Shown here: one piece after another, positions 36,265 through 48,642 of the stretch
How positions within the stretch are numbered: position 1 is the first letter of the stretch
Layout of the letters: each line of letters begins with the position of its first letter
From: Henckelia pumila
Taxonomy: Eukaryota > Streptophyta > Magnoliopsida > Lamiales > Gesneriaceae
Reading direction: 5' to 3'
Assembly: GCF_033568475.1 (NCBI RefSeq)
Contig: NC_133121.1
Coordinates: 7,006,001-7,070,000 of the forward strand
DNA length: 64,000 nucleotides
Position numbers and translations under genes: made by a program
The notes under the pieces: model-generated
What the model was told of the DNA's origin: nothing
The model's input: the letters and a program-made list of their open reading frames with translations, nothing else
Database searches by the model: none

Positions 36265-37166
36265 GGCTCCGCTTGGTACATGTGATGGGATTATTAATGT
36301 AAAGATAAGTTATGGGATATGTATATTTTAGTAATAATATTTGAAATAATAAAAAATATACATCAATTTGTTTGGTTGGTTTTTTATGCGAAGGATTAAG
36401 AGTTGGATAAGAAAATTGTACCCAAATTGCCCTTGGTCATCGTCCGATCACACTCTCACTTCAGAGAAAACATAATCACAAATCTCTTCACACTACTCCT
36501 CCTCTTTCGACACCCACAAACACACAGTTGCATCATCGGGTAATTTGAAATTGAAGGAATACATTATATCATAGTTTTATCCGACTGAAATCTCCTTCGT
36601 CGTCCCATCTCAATTATTAAACAAATCTTCGGTTGAACACCACAAAATTAAAACAAAAATCAATCTAAATAATAGTTTCAGAAAACTAGCTGCCTAAAGT
36701 TAACAAAAAGAATGAAAGCCCACCCGATTCAAAAAAATTAAGATGCTCAAGTGGATAAATCACCGTTTCAAGAAATCTATCCGGGAGGTGTGTTTTTTGG
36801 GAAGGTGACGCCTTTTATTTCGAACCAAAAAAAAAAGTGGACAAAGATTTACACTTTACCTTCAAAAAATCGCTCCAGATCTGTTGAAAGAGCTAGAAGA
36901 AGATTTCGGTAAAAGCTTGAAAGTGAGGTGGGTTGGTATAGTAGGGCACAAAAAAGGGATAAATTGGTAATTGAGCATTATTCTCCCGAGTACTGTACAA
37001 ATGAGAACTCATAATACTTGCTCTCACGTGGGTTTCATATTCCATCTTTTTCAAGCCCATACAGTGAATTGTGCCGGGCCCATGGTTATCCAAGAATGTG
37101 TTAAAATCAATTCAAACGTTGGACTACTTGCTAATCATTTAATTATCAACCTTACCAAACGCTGCC
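36265..37166. mobile_element. Candidate PIF/Harbinger-like element, 902 bp
   Basis: The left end GGCTCCGCTTGGTA and the right end, which from the other strand is GGCAGCGTTTGGTA, are imperfect inverted repeats. Both are flanked by ATA, compatible with the 3-bp target duplication of this superfamily (usually TWA). The interior carries CT-rich sequence but no transposase. Ends are plausible rather than proven. Confidence 0.4.
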
Positions 37167-37637
37167 ATATAGTATAGAGGTATACATACAGTATAGATAG
37201 GATATAATATTTATATACCTGTTGTTTGGAATATGGGCCGAATAGCTTGAAATTTATATTTTGGACTAAACTTTATTGGACCAAGGCATTTGTGAAAGAT
37301 CCAGTAATATCTACAATCTCCCACCATCCTTTCGCAGTTTTCGCTAACAAATCCCAGAAAAATGGGCTTCAACAAACGATAAATCGCTTCTCAAAAGAAA
37401 AAAAACAAACAAACAAAAAAAATGAGAAATTGCGTTCGCGACTCATGCATGCATGGCGCACGCCTGAGACACTGACGCATTTGACGTGGGGATGCTAAAA
37501 AAATTATTTACTGATTTTATAAAAGTGTTTTTTTTAAAGAATTTATAAAATATTTCAAAATTTGTTTTAATAATAAATAAGTGTTTGAATGTATACATGG
37601 GCGGATGGAGGGGTGGCTGGCCTGGGTTGATTTGGCT

Positions 37638-38276
37638 TAGGGATGTCAAAACTCAACTCAACCCAACTCAACCCGTCAATCCGACACGATCCAACCCGAA
37701 AAATATCATGTTAGGGTTGGGGTTTTTGGGTTTGGTTCGAATCAGGTTGACTTTCGGGTCAACCCGAAAAAATTAATCGGGTTTGGGTTGGTTAGGTTGA
37801 CCCAAAATAACCCGAAACTTTTAATTATTATTATTTTTATATAAAATTACTACAAAAATATGTTGTATGTTTGAAAAAAAATTATTATATATTAATATAA
37901 TATATTTTCTTAATTTAATGTTTATTTTGTACAATTTTTATTTTTTAAAATATATTTTTTATTTTGTTGTAATAAGTATACTTTAAATTTTTTATAACTG
38001 AAAGTTCAAATTTAAATTATATATAAGTTTATATTTTGGTATTATTTGTTTTAAATTAAATATTATTATTATTATGTTTTTTGAATTTTTATTTATAATT
38101 TTGTTTAAAAAAATAAAAAAAATTGGGTTGGTTCGGGTTGATCGGGTTAGTTGGGTTCGGGTTCGGGTTCAGTTGAGCATTTTCGGATTGGTTCGGGTTC
38201 GGGTTGAAAAATTTTTTAGAATTATTTTCGTCAACCGGACCCGAACCCACCCGACACACCCGAGTTGACTCCCCTA
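37638..38276. mobile_element. hAT MITE, 639 bp (GGGTTGGTTCGGGTTG interior)
   Basis: The ends TAGGGATGTCAA and TTGACTCCCCTA are inverted. The flanking 8-mers ATTTGGCT (37630-37637) and ATTTGGCC (38277-38284) match at seven of eight, fitting hAT. The subterminal parts repeat CAACCCGA and TCGGGTTG in opposite senses; the centre is AT-rich. No coding capacity. Confidence 0.75.
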
Positions 38277-38561
38277 ATTTGGCCCATAGTAGATATATTA
38301 AAGGGGCGGATATATTATGTTGGCCACTTTTGCCCAGCATTAATTTAAAATTTTGGGCCAAAAGTTTTGAATAGTTTAGCCCATAATTTTTAAATTGTTG
38401 AAGTGTAAATAACCTTAGCATAATATCGAGAAAATTACGAATCTATTTCTTTTTTTAACAAATATGAAATTTTCGGTTTGTATTAAATATTTGAGAGATG
38501 ATTTTGTTTGATAAAATTTGGGTGTGATATTTTAATATTATTGTTAATTGTATGTTTGCAT

Positions 38562-39027
38562 TAGGATGGCAAACGAACTGAATCGAGCCGAATAATGATA
38601 AAATTTTAAAGCTTGAATTCGATTCGATAAGAGTATATTCGAGTTCGAGCTCGATTCGAAGTTCTATAATCTCAAATATTTTGGCTCGAGCTCGGCTCGA
38701 AATGAAGTTCGAGTTCGAGTTCGAGTTCGGCTCGAAATATTCGAACCTATTCGTAAACTATTCGGATATTATGGTTCGAAAAGCTCGAAATGTTCGAAAA
38801 AATTCGAAATGTATATATATTTATTATATGATTATATTAATTAAATATTAAGGCTCGCGAACTATTTGCGAACTATCAAACAGAATAATTTCGGCTCGAA
38901 CTCGGCTCGAAAAAAAGTTCGAACATGTTCGAATTCGACTCGAGTTCGATAAGCTCGAATACAAATCAAATATTTATCAAGCGGGCTCGTAAAGCTCACG
39001 AACAGGTTCGGTTCGTTTGCACCCCTA
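38562..39027. mobile_element. hAT-type MITE, copy 2, with perfect 8-bp target duplication
   Basis: Same family as 1088-1492. The right end is GTTTGCACCCCTA; the left end (TAGGATGGCAAAC) carries small changes. The flanking 8-mer GTTTGCAT is identical on both sides (38554-38561 and 39028-39035). It has an extra segment of GAGTTCGAGTTCGAGTTCGG repeats relative to copy 1. No coding capacity. Confidence 0.82.
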
Positions 39028-39035
39028 GTTTGCAT

Positions 39036-39373
39036 TATTAATTAATTTTTAGTCAATTTTTTTAATATTCAGTTAATATTTCGTAAAAATATTTTGACAT
39101 GTGTTTTGGAAAGATATGATTGAAGATGAAATAATGAGTATTAGAGTTATTTCATTCAACGGTTTCTATTTGGGTATTTGTAATCAAATAGGGCAATTAT
39201 TTTGTGCGAATTATTTATCATGTCTGGGGAAAATTTAAAAAAATATATTGGGAGGATGACAAAAACAAAGAGACAAAATTTCGCCCACCAAATTAAAAGT
39301 GTATGTCTATGCCCATGGATATATATCTCATTTTTTAAACCAAATTCTTTATCTTTTTAGCGCAAATTGATTA
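39036..39373. other. AT-rich spacer
   Basis: Nothing recognisable lies between the MITE and the solo LTR. Confidence 0.5.
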
Positions 39374-41480
39374 TGTAACGCCCTCAAACGATGAAGATGT
39401 TACAAAACTAACATGACCTTAAAACTGGCGCGGAAAATTTTTTTTTTGAAAGATGTATGCATACATCAAACCTTACTTAAAACAGTTTATAATAGTTTAC
39501 AAGCCAAATGCAAACCTTAAAATTTATAAAACTTGCTTACAACCTTAAAATACATCATAAAGTTGCAAACAACTCAAGACATACCATAGCACACTCAACA
39601 CATAACACACTCATGCATCTCCCGCCGGTCCGACTCCTTGCTCTTCTTCATATCCGACATTAAACTCGTCGACATAAGCATAAATGTCATCCTCATTACC
39701 TGCATCATTCAAGTATAGTGAGTTTAAAGACTCAACAAGTATATGTAGTAAAAATCATTAGATTTCAATTATCATTTAAACGTAACATAACATAACATAA
39801 CATAACATAACATAACATAACATAAACTTATCATTTGGTGACGAATTATGCGAAATTGTGGCAACCGTCATAATGGGCACATTCATTTATTTATTGTTGA
39901 TCAACAAGCATATGACATTAACCTCGTAACATTCGTTCATTCATTTTTGGATGCCCCTCCGGAGCTCATCCCGGAGTACCTAACCCGTACATTGAGCCGT
40001 ATTTGGAGGGCCCCTCCGGAGCCCAAACCGGAGTACCGTTCCTGTATTGCCACCACAAAGACACTTAAGACATCAAAATATTTTCATGCATCAATATATC
40101 ATTATTCTTTCATATCATATCGTTATCATTTCATCATAACATAATCGGTCCACATAAGTCGTTCTTTTCGTTCTTAACGTAAAACTTGAAACTTTTTACA
40201 TAAAAGGTCTTAAAATTAATTTAAACACCTTAAGAGTGAATTTAGAACATCATTTGCGAAAATAAAAATTCAATGAAATCAGAAGAGGTCTTTGCACAAG
40301 GCGTGGGCGCGCCAAAAATTTAAGAGTAAAAATCAGAAGAGGTTTTTGCACAAGGCGTGGGCACGCCTTGTGACTAGTTTACTTCTGCCCAAGACTTCAT
40401 GGAGGAACTTGAAAATTACAAAAACTAATCCTTTAAATTCCTTGCATTAAAAGCACGTCAAATCCTTAACTAAACTTGAAACATCAACACTCAATACATT
40501 AGAAGTCATTCCCAACATCAATTATCAAGTTTTACAAAGCGTTGGATTAAAATAAATACTACAACTTGAACAACTTTGCATCAAAACAACTCAACCAACA
40601 ATATTTTAATAATATTTCAATAATTCAAACTTTAAACATAATTTCTTTTCCCCAAAATCTTAACTTATTTTGCATCAAAAGCTTCAAAACACCACAAGAT
40701 TCCAAAAGATCCAACTACACAAAACATCTATCAAGAATTTCTCAATAACGACTTACATATCATGATATCATAAACATCATGCTTATATGCTTCTCAAACC
40801 TTTAAAATCATGCATAAAATTCATCAACACACATCATTTCTTATCAAAATATATATACCTTGAGTGGTGGTTTAAAAATTCTTTAAAAACTTGTCTTGAT
40901 AGTAGATGGAGTTGATACGGATTTTTGGCAACGAGTTAACCACGAAACGAGTGATATCGGAGCTGAACTTACGCAAAGCTTTGAAAAACCCGTGGAGCAC
41001 AAGAGGGGAATGAAGAGAGCTTGCAGAAAATAATGAAGGAACCGTGTAGGAGAGGGGAGAAGTGAGAGTCAAGGGAGACAAGGGAACATGAAAATAATGG
41101 GGTGGGGACTTGGGTAGATAGATAGGATAGCAATTATATAATATGCATCATGTGTTGATCTTTAAAAATGTAGTCGGTCACACGTCCCGAATCGTCTGAT
41201 AAAAATACTATCCCCCGACTCGTACATAATAAAGATATCAATATTATACTTAAAAAGTTCGTAAAAATGTACTCTATCACTTCGTTTATAGGTTAGTCTC
41301 ATCCCGTGAGTCCAGAATCAAACTCAACCTGACACCATAGCTTGAACAAAACGTTAAACGTAAAATAATCATATCACGTAATCTTATCATATAATCATGA
41401 CTTAAACAATTTAAAGGCATAAAATCATAAAAATTATTTTAAAATCATCGTAAGCGAGTTTAGTGAATTTAGACCTTACA
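39374..41480 (-). mobile_element. Solo LTR of a Ty3/gypsy-type retrotransposon, 2107 bp, perfect TSD
   Basis: The segment runs from TGTAACGCCC to GACCTTACA with TG...CA ends and is flanked on both sides by GATTA (39369-39373 and 41481-41485). On the minus strand it begins TGTAAGGTCTAAATTCACTA and ends GGGCGTTACA. A long LTR without internal genes, with an intact 5-bp target duplication, is the signature of a solo LTR made by unequal recombination. Inside are a (CATAA)n run at 39783-39836 and paired CCCCTCCGGAGC segments at 39954 and 40011. The gypsy assignment rests on length and general LTR look; no protein supports it. Confidence 0.8.
40278..40372. repeat. Direct repeat of about 54 bp inside the solo LTR
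   Basis: AATCAGAAGAGGTCTTTGCA with CAAGGCGTGGGCGCGCC is repeated once with few changes about 54 bp later. It is a local tandem duplication. Confidence 0.7.
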
Positions 41481-42165
41481 GATTATAACACAACCCATAT
41501 TGATTTATTACTTTTAATATATTATATAAATTTTATAAATACATACTTCAAAAATCTTAGTCACTCCTTAGTTTTTTTCTGGCTCCGCCCCTGATTGTGT
41601 GTGTATATATATATATATATATAATTACAATTAGAAAGTACAATGGTTTGTTTTTCCTTATTGATTCCAATTAAAAACACATCTTATTTGTTATATAAAA
41701 ATTATATTTGAAAAAATAACTTTTCAAAAATATTTTTCAAAAACTTTGTACAAAAATATTGTCTAAATACATACTTTGAGTTTTTTTCACTTGTAAAACA
41801 CTAAAAAAAATTAATGCTTTAATTGATATAAAATAAATAATTAATGATTTGATCGAATAGATTATAATTTATTTGATTTGATTGATTAAATTTTAAATAA
41901 AAATGATAAATAACCGTTTTATCCTCAATAATAAATAAAATATGAATAATATTATTTATAAGAGAGAATATAATGATTTAAATTCAATAATTTAATTGAT
42001 GTAAGATAAATAATAGGTAAATTGCCTTAAAATCCCCATACACAAACATAAATTTGTCAACAGTCTCTGTGTCAGAAAACATACATTCCAACTCCCTGAC
42101 CCCACACAATGATTTATTTTAACTCCCTAACAACTCTAAAATACTAAAATACCCTTATTTGAAAC

Positions 42166-43200
42166 GTGATATGCATGTGATTTTTCTTCTTCATCGTGAC
42201 TGCTCCACTCTTATTTCATTATTCATCTCTATCATATTTTTCCTTTACCCATGAAACAACTTTGTACAAATTAACTATCTTCGTGTTCATCTACAAAAAT
42301 TTTATCTCAGTTTTTATTTTTTTTAAAAAAAATCACTATTCCCAAAACCATTTTATCATACAAATCTATGTTCTTCTTCTCTGGAATCATGGTTGATTTA
42401 TAAAGAAAATATTCTAATCAACAATCCTTATCTATATCCAAGATTTTCCCCAAAATTCATGCTCAGATTAGTGAGACAACCATGGTAACTACCGTAAATA
42501 TTTCAAATATTTGATAACAAATGCAAACTAAATAAATTTTGAAAAATTAGAATTTTTGGACTTTGTTGCGTGTTTTTCATTTTTAAATAAATATTTTGTG
42601 TAATTAGTTAGAATATGATAGATAGGTTCTCGCATTGGCATATCAACTTATATGCCTACTAGTTATTCGTATAAATGCTGTAAAAAAAAAAAAAAAAAAA
42701 AGTAAGAGCCCATGCCTACTAGTTGTTCGTATAAATGCTGCAAAAAAATTTGAACATGAGCAAATATGTATGTATGTAATAGACATTTGATACACAAAAT
42801 TTTTTACATTGTTTCTTTGTGTGTGTATGCACATAATTTAATTGTGACTCAAAATCAAAATTTAAATTACTAAATCAAAATATTTTGTTGCTAACCTAAT
42901 AAATTGACCACATGTCCAATTTAAGGTTGGTTGGTCATTGGTCAAGAAGTTATTCATCATCTCATAGTTTTGTGTATTGAATTATTAAAAAGATTGACCC
43001 AAAATTTCAACATCACACAAATCCACGTATGCAAAAAGAAATAAAGAATTTGCAAGATGTCGCAATTAATTTTTTGAGTTCTTCTGTACTTATCGTGAAC
43101 CTAAAGTATTTTATATCTAATTTATTTTCGTAAACAGGAAAAAATAATGATAAAGTCGCAAAAAGAATGAGTGGGATTATGGAAAAGATGCACACGATCC
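42166..43200. other. MULE interior, AT-rich, no gene
   Basis: No protein was recognised. A short inverted or repeated motif (CATGCCTACTAGTT[A/G]TTCGTATAAATGCTG) occurs twice at about 42651 and 42712 around an A run. Confidence 0.4.
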
Positions 43201-43208
43201 ATAATCAT

Positions 43209-43680
43209 TTTTTGTACCTGATAATGTGTCCGGTTCTCAACGTTTTGTACTTATTTGGTTCGTGATTGTCTCAAATTTGGGTACTTTTGTGTCAAAAGTT
43301 AGCTATCTTGTATCAATAATTTGGTTGATAGTGTTTTATTGCGAAAAGTTAAAAACAATGATAAGAAGTTCTTTTTCATTACTCATATTTATTGATTAAT
43401 TAAAAGTGTTTAAAAGAAGTGCTCGTTGTTCCCCTAAGTTTATGTGTTCAGTTCTCAATGTTTTATACTTAATTGGGTCCTTATTGTTACAAATTTGGGT
43501 AAATTTGTGCCAAAAGTAAGCTATTTTGTAACAATAATTAAGTTGATTGTGTCTTGTTGCGAAAAGATAAAAATGATACTCAGAAGTTCTTTTTCATTGC
43601 TCTTATATATTATTAATTGTACTATACTCATGTATACATTGTACTCTATAACAAAACCATTATACTCAATCTGATCGATT
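43209..43680. repeat. Tandem repeat, two units about 219 bp
   Basis: The segment GGTTCTCAACGTTTTGTACT (43230) and its diverged copy AGTTCTCAATGTTTTATACT (43449) start two units that continue to align through GAAGTTCTTTTTCATT. It leads directly into the 169-bp array. Confidence 0.65.
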
Positions 43681-44400
43681 TTGTACCTCGATAATGTCAC
43701 ACTATAATTTCATCCGGCAAATAAGTTGTGTTCATTATATTGGTTAATATGGACTCACTCTGGGTTTGTGCTCGATCTACAAAATATTGTACTGTACTCA
43801 TGGTACATTGTACTCTAGTACAAAACCATTGCACTCAATCTGATCGATTTTGTACCTGACAATGTCACACTATAACTTCATTTGAAACAGAAATTGTGTT
43901 CATTATATTGGTTAATATGGGCTCACTTTGGGTTTGTGCTCGATCTACAATATATTGTACTATAATTATTTGCACATTGTACTCTATTACAAAACCATTG
44001 TACTCAATCTGATCGATTTTGTACCTCGGCAATGTCACATTATAACTTCATCCGCCAGATATATTGTGTTCATTATCTTGGTTAATATGGACTCACTCTA
44101 AGTTTGTGCTCGATCTACAATATAGTGTACTCTACGAATGATATATTGTACTCTATTACAAAAAATATTGTACTCAATCTGATCGATTTTGTACCTCGAC
44201 AATGTCACACTATAACTTCATCGAAAAAGTAATTTTGTTCATTATCTTGGTTAATATGGACTCACTTTGGTTTCTGCTATATCTACAATATATTGTACTC
44301 TACTCATGTGTACATTGTACTCTATTACAAAACCATTGTACTCAATCTGATCGATTTTGTACCTCGATAATGTCACACTATAAAAACTAATGTACTCAAT
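43681..44400. repeat. Tandem array of 169-bp monomers
   Basis: The block TTGTACCTCGATAATGTCAC starts at 43681, 43850, 44019, 44189 and 44357, spacings 169, 169, 170 and 168. Each unit continues with TTGGTTAATATGGACTCACT and CTCAATCTGATCGATTT. The fifth is cut short and joins the tail of the 436-bp unit. No conserved protein is encoded. Confidence 0.9.
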
Positions 44401-46717
44401 CTGAACTTGTTTATACTCGATAATTTCGCTAGTTGTCCCTCACAAAATAAGATATTAGCTCGATCAATTATTTGAATCGATATGTTGGAATTTACCTTGC
44501 AATAAAATCTTGTACATTTTAGATGCTGGTGTATATCACATCAAGTGATGGTACTATATAATGGTAATATTTCTTCAACATTACTAGTGAAATATTGTAT
44601 CTTATATAGATTCATCTCTATTGAAGTTCTTGTATCCATGATATCTTGAAGTTTTTAGATGTTTACTGACCATTATTTTGTACCTCAACAATGTCACACT
44701 ATAACTTCCTCTGGAAAAGAAATCGTGTTCCTTATATTGGTTAATATGGACTCACTCTACATTGTGCTAGATCAAAGACAGATTGTACTCAATTCATGTG
44801 TACGGTGTGCTCGATTTAAAAATTAATATACTCAATCTGATCTTGTTTGTACTCTATAATTTCTCTAGTTGTCCCTCACAAAATAAGATATTAGCTTGAT
44901 CAATTACCTGTATGAATATGTTGGAATTTACCTTGTAACAAGATCTTGTATATTTTAGATGCTGATGTATATCACATCAAGTGATGGTAGTCTATAATGG
45001 TATTCTTTCCTCAACATTACTATTGAAATATTGTATCTTATATAGATTCTTCTCTATTGAAGTTCTTGTGTCCATGATATCAAGAATTTTTTGGATGTTT
45101 ACTGATCATTATTTTGTACCTAAAAAATGTCACACTATAACGTCATCCGAAAAATCAATTGTGCTCCTTATCTTGGTTAATATGGACTCACTATACCATG
45201 TGCTCGATCGACGACATATTGTACTCAATGCATGTGTACGTTGTTCTCGATTTAAAAATGAATGTACTCAATCTGATCTTGTTTGTACTCAATAATTTCT
45301 CTAGTTGTCCCTCACGAAATAAGATATTAGCTTGATCAATTACCTGTATGAATATGTTGGAATTTACCTTGTAACAAGATCTTTTACATTTTAGATGCTG
45401 ATGTATATCACATCAAGTGATGGTAGTCTATAATGGTATTCTTTCCTCAATATTACTATTGAAATATTATATCTTATATGGATTCTTCTCTATTGAAGTT
45501 CTTGTGTCCATGATATCTTGAAGTTTTTGGATGTTTACTGATCATTATTTTGTACCTAAAAAATGTCACACTATAACGTCATCCGAAAAATCAATTATTC
45601 TCCTTATCTTGGTTAATATGGACTCACTATACCATGTGCTCGATCGACGACATATTGTACTCAATGCATGTGTACGTTGTTCTCGATTTAAAAATGAATG
45701 TACTCAATCTGATCTTGTTTGTACTCAATAATTTCTCTAGTTGTCCCTCACGAAATAAGATATTAGCTTGATCAATTATTTGTATCAATATGTTGGAATC
45801 TACCTTCCAACAAGATCTTGTAAATTTTAGATGGTGGTGTATATCACATCAAGTGATGGTACTATATAATGATATTATTTCTTCAGCATTACTATTGAAA
45901 TATTGTACCTCATACACATTCATCTCTATTAAAGTTCTTGTGTCCATGATATCTTGAAGTTTTTGGATGTTTACTGACTATGATTTTGTACCTCGACATT
46001 GTCACACTATAACTTCATCCGAAAAAGCAATTGTGTTCATTATCTTGGTTAATATGGACTCACTCTATATTGTGCTCGATCGACGACATATTGTACTCAA
46101 TGCATGTGTACAGTGTGCTCGATTTAAAAACTAATGTACTCAATTTGATCTTGTTTGTACTCGATAATTTTTCTAGTTGTCCCTCACAAAATAAGATATT
46201 AGCTTGATCAATTATTTGTATCAATATGTTGAAATTTACCTTGCAACAAGATCTTGTACATTTGAGATGGTGGTGTATATCACATCAAGTGATGATACTA
46301 TATAATGGTATTCTTTCTTCAGCATTACTATTGAAATATTGTTTCTCATATAAATTCATCTCCATCGAAGTTTTTGTGTCCATGATATCTTGAAGTTTTT
46401 GAATGTTTACTGAGCTTGATTTTGTACCTCGACATTGTCACACTATAACTTCATCCGAAAAAACAATTGAGTTCCTTATCTTGGTTAATATGGACTCACT
46501 CTACATTGTGCATGATCGATGACATATTTTACTCAATGCATGTGTACGGTGTGCTCGATTTGAAAATTATTATACTCAATCTGATCTTGTTTGTACTCGA
46601 TAATAGTTGTCCCTCACAAAATAAGATATTAACTTGATCAATTATTTGAATCAATATGTTGCAATTTACCATACAACAAGATCTTGTACATTTTAAATGT
46701 TGGTGTATATCACACTG
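44400..46717. repeat. Higher-order tandem array, 436-bp unit
   Basis: The TTGTACCT block recurs at 44678, 45114, 45550, 45986 and 46422, exactly 436 bp apart each time. Each unit has a head of about 165 bp homologous to the 169-bp monomer and a tail of about 270 bp (GTTGTCCCTCACAAAATAAG, then CACATCAAGTGATGGTA, then GTTCTTGTGTCCATGATATC). Four units are complete; a truncated one precedes and another follows. CACATCAAGTGATG contains an 8-bp near-palindrome (CATCAAGTGATG). The exact period and high identity suggest recent unequal exchange or rolling amplification. No protein function is evident. Confidence 0.92.
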
Positions 46718-48480
46718 TTTTGTACCCAATCACGTTCATGCTCGTTGAAGACCACAATTTTCCTACCGAAAACTCAAATTTGATAATAATGTGCTCTATT
46801 GACTCATATATGTGCTCTGTTTATACTTGGATGCAATGTTATTAAAATCGGATCGGACCGGCCGGTTCGACCGGGAATCGGTCGTCGGTCCGGTCCGAAA
46901 CTTCACCGGAAACTGGAAAACTGGTCCAACCGATCAGAACCGGTCAAAACCGGTCAAGAACCGGTTTTTCAATTTTTTTTTTTTGAAAATTTGTATTTTT
47001 TTATTTTAAAAACTTTAAATTTAATATATTTTTATATATATACATGATTATTTGGAATTTGTACTTCATTAAAAAATTATTTTAATAATTATTGATTTTT
47101 TTAAAATTAAATAATTAATTATTTAAATAATTTAGAAGTATAATTGACATTTTGAATATATTTACATATTTATTTAGTTTTCAAACTATGACAAATATAT
47201 ATATATTTTTTCTATTTATTTATATTTTTGAGTTTTTAAAATTCAAAATATATTATTTATTAGATTATATTATATAAACGATTTTCCGGTTCGACCGTCC
47301 GGTTAAAACGGTCCGACCGGTTGGACCATTTTTTTTAGATAGATCGGTTCGATCACCGGTCCGATTATGAAAACACTGCTTGGATGTACTTGATTTACAT
47401 ACATATGTACTTGTCAATTGACATTAATATAGGTTTTTTTGTATAAATACTGAAACATGATAATTATGTGCTATATTCTCCTCTTTACGTACCTCATTTG
47501 AATATTATTGTACTTTATTTACTTGAATATGTACCCTATTTAAGTGAGTAACTAAATCTTAGATTATACTTGTCATTTGATAAGTGAAACTTGTTTGAGT
47601 AGTTATACATAGTTTTAGTATCTCAAACATAATTTAACTTGCACTCCTAATGATTGGAATATTGGTGATCTCTATTTGAAATCATATCATGTAAACATTA
47701 CATAGACATTCATGGACTACTTGCAAAAATTTGATCACATGTTTGTTAATCTTAAACTATGTGCTTGTGCGAACATCTTATTAATAATTCAATATTTGAA
47801 ACTACTATCTCAAATTATGTTTTGTACCCAATCACGTTCATGCTCGGTGGAGACCAAAAATATTCAAATTTGACAACGATGTGCTCTATTATCACTTATA
47901 TGTGCTATGTTTTTACTTGGATGTACTTGATTTACTTGCATCTGTACTTTATTTAAATTTTTCATTATTTGCTTGTCAATTAACATTAATATAGTTTTTT
48001 TTGTTTAAATACTAAAACATGATAAATATGTATTATATTTACCTCTTTACGTATCTCATTTGAATATTATTGTACATTATTTACTTGAATATGTACTCTA
48101 TTTAAGTGAGTAATTAAATATTTTATTATATTTGTCATTTGATAAGTGAAAATCATTTAAGTAGCTATTACATGGTTTTATTATCTCTAACATATATTAA
48201 CGTGCACTCCTAATTGTTGAGATATTGGTGATCTCTATATCAAATCATATCATGTAAAAATTCCATAGATATCATGGACTACGCAAAAAAACCGATCACA
48301 TGTTTGTCCATCTTTCTATGTGCTTGCATTAATAATTCAATTTTTGAAAATAACTATCTTCAATGGTGTTTTGTACACAATCATGTTCATCTCGGTGGGG
48401 ACAACAATCATACCACCCAATCATGTTCATGTTCGTTGGCTTCATCTTTTTGCCAATTTTTTTTCCCTAAAATGAAATGA
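46718..48480. repeat. Third tandem repeat, 549-bp unit, interrupted by a hAT element
   Basis: The block TTTTGTACCCAATCACGTTC starts at 46718, 47820 and 48369 (last unit partial). The first spacing is 1102 bp, the second 549. Subtracting the hAT insertion (545 bp) and its 8-bp target duplication from 1102 gives exactly 549. Units carry repeated GTGCTCTATT, TGTACTTTATTTACTTG motifs. No protein is recognised. Confidence 0.88.
46834..47378. mobile_element. hAT MITE, 545 bp, inserted in the 549-bp repeat
   Basis: The ends CAATGTTATTAAAATCGGA and, from the other strand, CAGTGTTTTCATAATCGGA are inverted. The flanking 8-mer CTTGGATG is identical on both sides (46826-46833 and 47379-47386). Subterminal CCGGTTCGACCG-type palindromes surround an AT-rich centre. 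The neighbouring repeat copy at 47820 shows the empty site. Confidence 0.9.
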
Positions 48481-48642
48481 CATGTAACAAGATAGTAAAA
48501 AAAAAGTGGAAAAGAACATGATCATCCATTATTTAATCTTTTGAAAAAACGGGAGAAGAACCATTGCAACAAAATCAACCATAATATTTGCAAAAACCAA
48601 GTTCAGAGTTGAAAGAAGTTACAACAAAAATAATATCAATTT

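Noticed and set aside
44981-45731. Open frames of about 66-104 codons within the 436-bp repeats
   Set aside because: They recur because the repeat recurs, start at arbitrary points and look like translated satellite; no conserved family was recognised.
43681-48480. CRISPR-like array
   Set aside because: Repeats are 169-549 bp with no short repeat-spacer alternation, and this is plant nuclear DNA.
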